A stretch of 64,000 nt of DNA from Marchantia polymorpha subsp. ruderalis. Its lineage: Eukaryota > Streptophyta > Marchantiopsida > Marchantiales > Marchantiaceae. Where the stretch lies: assembly GCA_037833965.1 (NCBI GenBank), contig AP031355.1, forward strand, positions 19,989,501-20,053,500, given 5' to 3'. The notes beneath the pieces are model-generated. The model saw nothing but the letters and a program-made list of their open reading frames with translations. It did no database searches and was not told the DNA's origin. Of this stretch, positions 56,465 through 64,000 are shown one piece after another (the stretch's first letter is position 1; each line of letters begins with the position of its first letter). A program made the translations under genes and the position numbers.

Positions 56465-59290
56465 TTCCTCATCCGGATACACCTCGTCTCCTTCCTCCTC
56501 AATGGAGCAGCAAGTGACGTAGCCCACAAAGTCCTCTGACGTTTCGGTCTCTGAAGTGCATGATGAGCTGGTCTCCCCTCCGGTTGTGTAACCGGAGGTG
56601 GTGGAAGGTGTTTCGCCCTCATGGGGTACCTTGGTCCACGGTACGGTAATGACAGTCGGAGGGTCCGCAGGGCTACGGAACTGTAATCTCTTCCTACTCC
56701 AGTCACACCTTGCTTTGGCATCGTATAGCCACGGTCTGCCAAGCAGCACATCATAACCTTTCTTCATCAGAGGTTGCAGTATTATGTAGGACAGTTGAAA
56801 GTCCACTCCTCCAATGTTGGTTCTCACATTGCTCAACATTCCTAGTGGCATTCTGCGTGTTTGATCGGCCAGTCGCAATACTCGGGATGTAGGCTCGAAG
56901 GTCTGGAACCCCAAGGAGTTCGCTGTCTCCTCGGTCATGATATTCACGCCCGAGCCGGAGTCCACTGGTACCTTCTGTATGACGCAGCCTCCGATCTCTA
57001 CTTCGATCTCTGGTGGTCCCAGGTCTCCTCCTTCCACTCTGTACACAGCCGGAAGTCTCTCTTTTCGGGGTTTGCGTGGTCGGCGCAACGAAAGCATCAG
57101 CATCCTCCTGTACGTCTTATTGTCTTCCAACAACTGGTGGAAGGAAATATTTGCCCTCTGGCTCCCCATGTCTTTCACTATGTCGTAGGGAGTGTTGGAA
57201 GTCACAGCCGGAAGTTTCCCTGTACTCGCGGTCGGAAGGGGTGTAGGGGGCCTAACCGCCTTCCGGTCGTCGGATGTCATTCCGGCGTTCAGTGCTTCCT
57301 TGATGAGGTGACTCACCTCATCTTTGATGTCCGGAAGGTAATCTCGAGTCCGGAACTCTTCTGAATACCTGTCCGCCTTTTCTGAGTTCTGCTCCGGCTG
57401 GGTGTTTCTCATAGCCGGAGGTGTACTCGGCCTTCTCCTCGGGCCTTCTCTAACTTCTTTAGACTTCCTCCTCTCTTCCCTACGCTCGAGGCGGCGAGTG
57501 TCCTCGTGGCCTTCTCCTTTCCTCTTCGAACTTCGGGTTTCTACCCGACCGCACATTACTTCTTCCTCTGGCCATACTTCGTCTCCTTCAGCTGGGTCCA
57601 GGCTCAGTTCTACCTGGTTGACTTGCACTTCTTCCTTGCCAGGTGTTGATACGAAACGCACGGCTGGCCTAGGGATTTGGGGCTGGTCACATTCAGCTGC
57701 TGTATGTCCGGACTTCTTGCAATTGCTGCACAATGGTGCATACCCCATTGGCCTCCTCGGGTGGGGACAACTTGGCGCGTAATGCCCCATGTCTCCGCAG
57801 TTGTAGCAACCATCGAATTGTGGTCGAGGTCGGTTGTGATTGCCTGGAGGTGCCATGCGTCTTGGTGGGAGTGTACCCGCCATTTCCCTCGGAACAAAGC
57901 GCGGTATATGCACCGGTGGGTTCGGAGTTGTAGCTGGAGCTGTCTGTACCGAGTAGGCGGTGTCCTCAACCTGCTCAGCATAATACATAGGCGGCTCAGC
58001 ATAATACATGGGGGTCTCCCACTGTGGTGCCCATTCGACCGCATTCACTGGGTAAGATGGCCTCGCGGACATGCACTCCGTGTTGGCATGTCCCACCTGT
58101 CCGCACGTAGTACACCAGAGATTCGCTCGTTGTCTCGCAGGTGATTTACGTCGGTCTTGGCCTCCCACTACATGAACTTTCAGGTCCGCAAAATTCTTCA
58201 CCAGGTTGTCTACCTTGGCTGCGATGTCCCCTTGAGTCTTCACTGGGATTCCCTTACCTCGATCCTTCTTCTTGATCGCACTGCGTTTCTTCTTCCGTCT
58301 TTCTTCTTCTGAAGATGACGAGTCCTCTTCCTCTTCCGAGGAAGAACTTGATTCGGAGGAGCTTGATTCTTCTGTCGAGGAAGGCGAGTTCCTTCTCTTC
58401 CGACGTCCGCCTTGCGACTTCTTCTTCGTCGACCGTCGGTCGCGTCTTCGAGTGTCAAGGGTTGACGTCTCAAAGGTCTCCGCGGAAGCTATCACATCTT
58501 GGATTGTGTCAGTCTTGCCTCTCCTACAGAAGGTCTCCATTTCTCTTGAGAGCCCTGTCACATACCAATCCACTGCCTGTTGTACCGAATACGGTTCTCC
58601 CGGGCCTGTCTTCGGAATTCGATCTAGGAGGTCTTGGAATCTCTCCGTGTAGTCTCGAAGATTCTCCTTCCGCTCGCGTCGAAGATTTCGAAGCCGGGTC
58701 AGAACTCGACTGTCATATCCGAGTTCGCGGAACCGCCTCAGAAATTTTTCCTTGAGCTGAGCCCAGGTCCGGATGCCAGTGGGGTCGGTGCTCTCATGGT
58801 TGTACCAACTACGCGCTCGTTTGCGTAGCAGGCTAGGAAAGATTCGTAATCTGTCTTCATCACTGGTCTCACGATTGGCGATGGAGACAGACTCGAAGAG
58901 CTTTATGTATGAATCTGCATCATCGTCGTCGCCCGTTCCCGTGTATCTTGGATACGAATGTTTGGTGGTAGGTTGGGAAAACACCTGGCGGAGATTGGCT
59001 TGATGTTCTGCCATCGGTGATCCTGTCGACGGACTGATCCTAGGTTGGCCAAACTCAGGAAGAGTTCCTGTCGGAGGGATGTCCAATAGAACTGTTAGCT
59101 CAATGCTCTCGGTAGGTGAACTGGAACGCCTTTGTCTTCCAGTAGTCGGTGATGGCGATCTTTCTGCAGAGTCCTCACCGGGAGTCTTCTTTTTAGTTCG
59201 CCGTTTTGTTTCCACGGCTTTTTCTGAATCTCGACGGAGTTTCCGTGTGGCTCTCGCACTCAGGTTTCCCACACTATCGCTCGTCGACAT
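56462..59290 (-). CDS. Gag-protease polyprotein
   Basis: 942 codons from ATG 59290 to TAG 56462. Residues about 110-275 form the retrotransposon Gag capsid region (YIKLFESVSIANRE, RARSWYNHE, LRDYTERFQDLLDRIP). An acidic Ser/Glu patch (about 300-330) and a basic stretch follow. Three CCHC zinc knuckles lie at about residues 393-406, 495-508 and 521-534, all with CX2CX4HX4C. The aspartic protease follows with VPVDSGSG (Asp777) and a later VLLGRPWL (848-855), the usual gypsy protease pair. Having protease at the end of the Gag ORF, upstream of the stop, means Gag and protease would be made in equal amounts and Pol in excess-limited amount. No defect is visible. Confidence 0.95.
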   Translation of the reverse strand: MSTSDSVGNLSARATRKLRRDSEKAVETKRRTKKKTPGEDSAERSPSPTTGRQRRSSSPTESIELTVLLDIPPTGTLPEFGQPRISPSTGSPMAEHQANLRQVFSQPTTKHSYPRYTGTGDDDDADSYIKLFESVSIANRETSDEDRLRIFPSLLRKRARSWYNHESTDPTGIRTWAQLKEKFLRRFRELGYDSRVLTRLRNLRRERKENLRDYTERFQDLLDRIPKTGPGEPYSVQQAVDWYVTGLSREMETFCRRGKTDTIQDVIASAETFETSTLDTRRRDRRSTKKKSQGGRRKRRNSPSSTEESSSSESSSSSEEEEDSSSSEEERRKKKRSAIKKKDRGKGIPVKTQGDIAAKVDNLVKNFADLKVHVVGGQDRRKSPARQRANLWCTTCGQVGHANTECMSARPSYPVNAVEWAPQWETPMYYAEPPMYYAEQVEDTAYSVQTAPATTPNPPVHIPRFVPREMAGTLPPRRMAPPGNHNRPRPQFDGCYNCGDMGHYAPSCPHPRRPMGYAPLCSNCKKSGHTAAECDQPQIPRPAVRFVSTPGKEEVQVNQVELSLDPAEGDEVWPEEEVMCGRVETRSSKRKGEGHEDTRRLERREERRKSKEVREGPRRRPSTPPAMRNTQPEQNSEKADRYSEEFRTRDYLPDIKDEVSHLIKEALNAGMTSDDRKAVRPPTPLPTASTGKLPAVTSNTPYDIVKDMGSQRANISFHQLLEDNKTYRRMLMLSLRRPRKPRKERLPAVYRVEGGDLGPPEIEVEIGGCVIQKVPVDSGSGVNIMTEETANSLGFQTFEPTSRVLRLADQTRRMPLGMLSNVRTNIGGVDFQLSYIILQPLMKKGYDVLLGRPWLYDAKARCDWSRKRLQFRSPADPPTVITVPWTKVPHEGETPSTTSGYTTGGETSSSCTSETETSEDFVGYVTCCSIEEEGDEVYPDEE

Positions 59291-59333
59291 TCACCGAGCA
59301 TTGCTGCTCAAGGGTTCTGGTGTTGACGCACTG

Positions 59334-59351
59334 TCCCCGGCAGCGGCGCCA
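59334..59351 (-). other. Primer-binding site, tRNA-Asp type
   Basis: TGGCGCCGCTGCCGGGGA on the minus strand lies 22 bases inside the 5' LTR end. It matches the complement of the 3' end of plant tRNA-Asp(GUC) with CCA, with one mismatch (C for T at position 9). Athila-type elements use this primer. Confidence 0.8.
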
Positions 59352-60290
59352 AAAAGAAGTTGTCGGCTCCTTATGTAATAACCCACCAAAGGCTAAAACT
59401 GCAGTATGGTGGTAAAAAGATCGAACCCACAGGGACAGAGGCAACACACAGAGTAAAAGTGTCACGTTTAACAGACTTTTGGTAGAGTTTGAATTCTAGG
59501 CAACTGTCACTCCCAGAAATACTGTAGTGCTCGACTCGGAGGCTCGACTCGGAGGAGGAACTCAACTCGGAGGATGCTCGGAGGATGCACGGTACAGCTT
59601 GGTCACTCAACACACACACACACACCTGAAACTGGCAAAAAGCACAACTCGGAGGTCGGTCAGGACCTCCGCTTCGGATTTCAGGAGGAAAGTGTCTCGC
59701 AAGTTCACTCAGAGGTTCTGCAGGAAGTGCCTCCCACTCCGGCTTTTACTGCCCTTCCGCCAGGAACTAGCGGGGGTACCCGGACTGGACTTCTCACTTC
59801 GGAACGAAGCCTCTACGTACGCCGTGGACGTCACCCTCGACTATCACACAAAACGCAGGGAGTGCAGACCCGACTGAGAACTTACTGAAAACACGATCCA
59901 GTAACACACACACAACCTGAATTACAAACCAAGGTTTACACGAAGTAATGAAACTTCACATTGGCATTCAGGGGAAACTTCCCGTAGGAGTACAATCAGG
60001 ATATGTCACTCGAAGGAGTAAGGGGGAACTGTTCAAGTATCTAACTCGCAGCCGGCTCTGAGTATCAGAAATCACCCGCAGGTGCAGATCCGCACTACTC
60101 AAGTCTCTAACCGGGTACTAGCTCTGAACATTCAGCCGAAGGCCTTCAACTACAACATACGGTAACTTCGCTATGCTGCAGCTTCTCTACGTGGTGCCAG
60201 GACCAAAATGCACAAACACGCCAAGAAAGTGAGTTCCTGATCTGCACTTCCGAAACTGGAAGAGTCCCAAGGCAAAACGCCTTGATCTAC

Positions 60291-60296
60291 TTTATA
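60291..60296 (-). promoter_or_regulatory. Putative LTR TATA box (5' LTR copy, drives genomic RNA)
   Basis: The same TATAAAG as at 49637, in the copy that would start the element's RNA near 60260-60266. The RNA would then begin downstream of the LTR ORF and include gag, pol and the ORF of the 3' LTR. Confidence 0.5.
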
Positions 60297-60329
60297 CTCT
60301 CAAAAGATCCTAACTAGCACTACGCTATC

Positions 60330-62885
60330 CTATCTACCACTCGCAGCATCTGCGCGAAACCAATCTACTCTACTGCACTCAGCAGATCCGGTGCTGCGCC
60401 TCCTGCGCGCCGGACTGCTCCGCTTACTATCTCTACCTTGCCAGTCTTCCGACCGGCTGCGTAACCCCAGGCGTCGGAGCGCTGCAGTGACTTCCGACTG
60501 CAAGTGCGCCATAGTGTCGCGCGCACCCGACAAGAAAGTTTCTAATTTTCTCGCCACTCGCCGCCGACTCCGACTGTCACCTTCCGTCAATGCCGCCGCC
60601 CGAAGCTCGAACTCCCGGAGTGTAACCCTCTCTTGAGCTGCCACCTCCCAATGGGTGTATCCGTTTAGACAACGAGTCACCCGTGCCGCCAACTCTCCTC
60701 GTGCCCTGTAGCTGCTCTCCACCTCTGCCAGCTGCATTTCTAAATCCGCACGTTGTGCCCTCAAATCCGAGCACTCGGTTTGCAAGTTGCACAACAACTC
60801 CTCATCCTCCTTGCGGGCTCGTTGACTTTCCTCTAAGGCGCGCGTCTGGCGCGCAAGCTCGGCTGCTAGGACTTTGTTCTGTCTCCGCTCCTCCTGCAGT
60901 TCCGACTCGATCTTTGCCCGTATTAGTTCGGCCTCCGCCTGACTCTTCGTCGCCGCATCCTCCTTCTGCTGCTGCAAGGCTTGGTACAGCTTCTGGGTGA
61001 CCGCCAGGTGTTGTCGGAGGGCGGTGTTCCTATCCACATATACTCCGCATCTAGAGGCCCACCTTGCCACCTTGCTCCTCGTCCTTCGCCTGATTGTCTC
61101 CACATAAGACTGCGGTTTTAAGGCACTTGCGTATTTGGATGTCTTGCGATCCAGATATCGCAGGAGTGGAACTATCTGTTCGCACAGCACCCCTGTTGGC
61201 GTTTTCTGCACCGAATCCTCTTCTTGCTCTTCCGAGCTCGTCTCATCCTCAGTCTCGAGGATTTCAGTCGCCACCGAATCCCTTGGCGACTCCCTGGAAC
61301 TGTGGCGCGCAGCAGCTTCTGCTGCGACTGCTGCTCCACTGCCTGCTAAAATATCCAGGGCAGTGGGAGATCCCACTGCTTGAGCCCCTGTTCCGGCTCG
61401 ATCTTCGGTTTGTGAAGGGGTCGACGCCGCAGTGACTTTTGTCACTCTTGCACCGCCCGCTTCTGCTGCCTGTCCTTCCGGCGCAATCTGCGCGGAAGGT
61501 GTCCTTGCTGAAGGTGCGTCCGCCGAAGGCGTCCGCACACTGGTCGTTGGCCCCATACGTCTCGCAGTCGGCGAATCCGGCTGACTCTCTGTTGTCCGAC
61601 TCGCAGTCGGCCGACCAGCAGTTGTCCGACTGGGAGTCGGATACACCCTGCGCGTCTTGACTCCACTTGGCCTGCTTGTTGGGGGCGTTCTTCCAGAAGT
61701 GCCTTCCGCCGAAGACGACCCTCTGAGGATTGTTGGCTCGTCAGCCAAACTCTCTTCCGCTTCCGGCCTGCTGTCCGGTTCAACGCGCCGTTCAGTTGGC
61801 CTTCCTTCCGCTTGTCGACCTTCAGTCATCCGACTCGCAGTCGGCCGGTCGTCAGTCCGTCCATCTCCTCCCGAAGGCCGTGGTGCCTTCTGTGCAGAGG
61901 TTTCTGCCGTCTTTCCTAGGACCTGAGCAATTATCTCTTCCTGTGTGAGATTCCGCCGGGTCGGAGTTCGCCTGGTCTCCTCAGTAACAGTTGGCATTCT
62001 GCGTGCCCTCTGTTTTGGTCGACTATGAGGCTCGGGGGTGGGCCGACCACGAGTCGGCGCAGCTGGTACTTCCGGCTGCGTGTCCTCAGGTCTCTCATCC
62101 CACTTCCGCTTGCGCGGAATGCGCTCACTTCGACGTTCATCTGCTGCTCTGGCTGGAGCCGGAGCCGGAGGCGTACTGGCAGGTTCCTCGTCCGGATCCG
62201 TGTCTACTTCGGCCTCCCTCGAATATCTACCTGGATAAGACCGACTCAGCTGCGGAAACCGAGTTTTCTCAGCATTCGTCAAACATCCCATCGCCCGGTA
62301 AAACACGATTAAGTAAGGCGATAGATGATTGAGCGTTCCTCCCCTCTCTTCTTGCGCATGTTGGCGCGTCACCTTCCACAGGAGCCGTGCCCAATGCACC
62401 GGAGCTCCTGACAACACTAGCTCCACGAACTCTACCTGCCAACCATGCATGTAAGCGGTCTTGGTCGGCTGCAATATCTGCAGCAATGCTGTCGCGACAT
62501 TTCTCCGCAATCGATCCTTGTAATCCCGAGTCCGGAAACCGTTCTTGGGATGTCTAGCCACCTTGAAGAGCTCATTGTAAGAGACTTCTTCCTCCTGGGA
62601 CACTTTCACGCTGTCGGCCTCGAAGAGGAGATCCCCTTCCTCGCCGGCACACCTGCCCAACACCTGCGCCCAATTGCAAATTTCCCATCTCTCTGGGTGT
62701 GGGCGAAATCCGCGAGAAGGCTTGTGTCTCTCTTGCAGATACTCGCGCACCATCTCCGGACACGTCCAATTCCACCCCCAGAGGAGAAAATCGAGCTTCA
62801 GCCTCGTCAGCACATCTTGAAATGCGCGTAGACCGATCTGCGGCACCCTGAGTGGAGACACTCGCAGTTGGGGAACCTTCGACAT
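60330..62885 (-). CDS. LTR-encoded 851-residue protein, 5' LTR copy
   Basis: Identical in sequence to the ORF at 49676-52231. In this copy it lies upstream of the TATA box and of gag, so it would not be part of the element RNA unless an upstream promoter is used. Domain layout as for the other copy. Confidence 0.85.
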   Translation of the reverse strand: MSKVPQLRVSPLRVPQIGLRAFQDVLTRLKLDFLLWGWNWTCPEMVREYLQERHKPSRGFRPHPERWEICNWAQVLGRCAGEEGDLLFEADSVKVSQEEEVSYNELFKVARHPKNGFRTRDYKDRLRRNVATALLQILQPTKTAYMHGWQVEFVELVLSGAPVHWARLLWKVTRQHAQEERGGTLNHLSPYLIVFYRAMGCLTNAEKTRFPQLSRSYPGRYSREAEVDTDPDEEPASTPPAPAPARAADERRSERIPRKRKWDERPEDTQPEVPAAPTRGRPTPEPHSRPKQRARRMPTVTEETRRTPTRRNLTQEEIIAQVLGKTAETSAQKAPRPSGGDGRTDDRPTASRMTEGRQAEGRPTERRVEPDSRPEAEESLADEPTILRGSSSAEGTSGRTPPTSRPSGVKTRRVYPTPSRTTAGRPTASRTTESQPDSPTARRMGPTTSVRTPSADAPSARTPSAQIAPEGQAAEAGGARVTKVTAASTPSQTEDRAGTGAQAVGSPTALDILAGSGAAVAAEAAARHSSRESPRDSVATEILETEDETSSEEQEEDSVQKTPTGVLCEQIVPLLRYLDRKTSKYASALKPQSYVETIRRRTRSKVARWASRCGVYVDRNTALRQHLAVTQKLYQALQQQKEDAATKSQAEAELIRAKIESELQEERRQNKVLAAELARQTRALEESQRARKEDEELLCNLQTECSDLRAQRADLEMQLAEVESSYRARGELAARVTRCLNGYTHWEVAAQERVTLREFELRAAALTEGDSRSRRRVARKLETFLSGARDTMAHLQSEVTAALRRLGLRSRSEDWQGRDSKRSSPARRRRSTGSAECSRVDWFRADAASGR

Positions 62886-64000
62886 TGCGTTGCCTGCACA
62901 CACAAACGTTCTCCCTTTCGCTCACTCTCTCACAATCGCCACTGCGCGTCGGCCACTCAAGCACTGACTGCTCTCTCTCTGCGCTCGTTCAAGATCGCTA
63001 CTCCCAATTCTTTCAAGGTCCGCCAAGATCCTTGTGCAACTCGTCTCCGCACTCTCTACTCTTACTGCAGGTCGCTCCGCCCTTGCGCGTAATCTTGGAA
63101 CTGGAAATCGCAAAGTCAAGAATGAGAGAATGAGACTGGAGCGCAGTCTTTTCTTCTCCGATTTCAAGAACGTCCAACGTTCTTACTGGTTGCAACGTAC
63201 GCAGCCGGCTATACGGCTTAACGGTTCGCCCTTTGCATGCGCGAATTCACGTCTCCGCATTGCGCGCATTCGCATGCTTAAACGTTGAATTCTCCCGCCG
63301 CCGCCACCTTCCGGACTCGAGTCCGCTGCAGGGTATACGTCGGCCCTGTTGTCTTTTCCTAACCCGCCCTTCTCCGGAGGCGTGTCGCCGCTGGTGCGTT
63401 CATTATCCGTCGGCGCCTTGCTGGAGGCGCACATCCAGCCGGAGCGAATTACGCCGGCGCGCAGTCGTACCGCCTATTTTGTCCTTTATGCCTCGTCCGT
63501 TGCTGCCAGCGCATATCCGTCAGCGCAACTCATGCCAGCGCATCCGGCCGTCAGCGCCACGTCGGAGGCGTACATCCGACCGGCGCTTTCCTTCCATGAA
63601 CAGCCGCCAAGGGCGCTTCCGACTCTGAGTTGGTTTCCTCCTGTGAGCGCGTGATTCCGCCGAAGGCGCATCGCCGAGGGCGTACGGGAATCCTTTCCGG
63701 CTGTGAACCCTAGCGCGAACGGCGCATGTCCGGCTACGAGTTTTCCGACGCTCATAACTTCTCCATTCCTGATCCATCTCCGGCGCTCTTGGACTCGTTA
63801 GAACGAGCGTCCCGAGCTCTTTCTAATGCAACTTCAACCAACTGGATCTACCGTGTATCCCGATTGTTATGAAGGTTTTCCCTTTCCGCGCTAGCGGCGC
63901 TTCGCCGAAGGCGCACTCATGGTCGGATGCCTTTAGAGGTCCGGGCCCTTCTCCTGACGTCTTTAGCAAAACCTCCTCCTGGGGTGTCTGCGCCGGAAGC

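Larger units (their letters stand above)
48720..64000 (-). mobile_element. Young Ty3/gypsy element, minus strand, about 15.5 kb
   Basis: Read on the minus strand the order is 5' LTR (from beyond 64000 to 59374), primer-binding site, gag-protease (59290-56462), RT-RNase H-integrase (56461-53621), polypurine tract and 3' LTR (53583-48720). RT before integrase, HHCC integrase, a GPY/F-like end (RWMGPYKV), no chromodomain and a tRNA-Asp-type primer site together fit the Athila/Tat side of plant Ty3/gypsy elements; the exact clade is an inference. All compared LTR lines and the LTR-encoded proteins are identical, so insertion was recent. Internal length is 5790 bp; with two 4864-bp LTRs the full length would be 15518 bp, the right end near 64237. 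Confidence 0.93.
59374..64000 (-). repeat. 5' LTR of the Ty3/gypsy element (cut by window end)
   Basis: Identical to 48720-53346 at a constant offset of 10654 on every line compared. The missing part is the first 237 bases of the LTR in element sense. The inner border TGTAATAAC at 59374 is secure. Confidence 0.95.

Noticed and set aside
1-64000. CRISPR arrays, bacterial operons or ribosome-binding sites
   Set aside because: Spliced genes, pol III tRNA signals and plant retroelements show nuclear plant DNA; no array of spaced identical short repeats was seen.

Overview
The window looks like nuclear DNA of a land plant, most likely a bryophyte (liverwort- or moss-like). It carries spliced eukaryotic genes, a plant-type NBP35 without the C-terminal CxxC, a DCD-domain protein (a plant-specific family), a PAP29-like phosphatase, a nuclear tRNA-Gly and plant-type Ty1/copia and Ty3/gypsy elements. 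The lineage below land plant is an inference; no sequence here names the species.

Layout. 1-1892: 3' part of CCT2 (chaperonin subunit beta). 1893-5950: AT-rich intergenic DNA with degenerate repeats, a tRNA-like relic and a possible hAT-like fragment. 5951-11321: a decayed Ty1/copia element with a 3' LTR. 12719-14803: PAP29-like secreted metallophosphoesterase, four exons. 15936-17099: single-exon, GC-rich RNA 3'-terminal phosphate cyclase. 19372-22207 (minus): DCD-domain protein. 22208-36649: gene-poor, with a very AT-rich block (about 29.5-34.7 kb) that contains a lone copia LTR. 36650-38464: NBP35, five exons. 40962-41033: tRNA-Gly(UCC). 41034-48365: intergenic with a duplicated 146-bp reading frame. 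48366-64000: Ty3/gypsy DNA, in which a young element of about 15.5 kb lies inside an older LTR of the same family.

The host genes are unrelated housekeeping or regulatory functions with no shared pathway: protein folding, phosphate metabolism, RNA end processing, cytosolic Fe-S assembly and a DCD protein. They are separate plant transcription units, not an operon.

The most unusual object is the Ty3/gypsy element on the minus strand. Its LTRs are about 4.86 kb and look identical between the two copies. Each LTR carries an intact 851-codon sense ORF with a coiled coil. A TATA box just downstream of that ORF places it in U3, so it would lie at the 3' end of the element's RNA. Gag-protease and RT-RNase H-integrase share one frame and are separated by one UAG in a tobamovirus-type leaky context (UAG CAA CUA). 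The primer site matches plant tRNA-Asp with one mismatch. The 5' LTR runs off the window about 240 bases before its predicted end.
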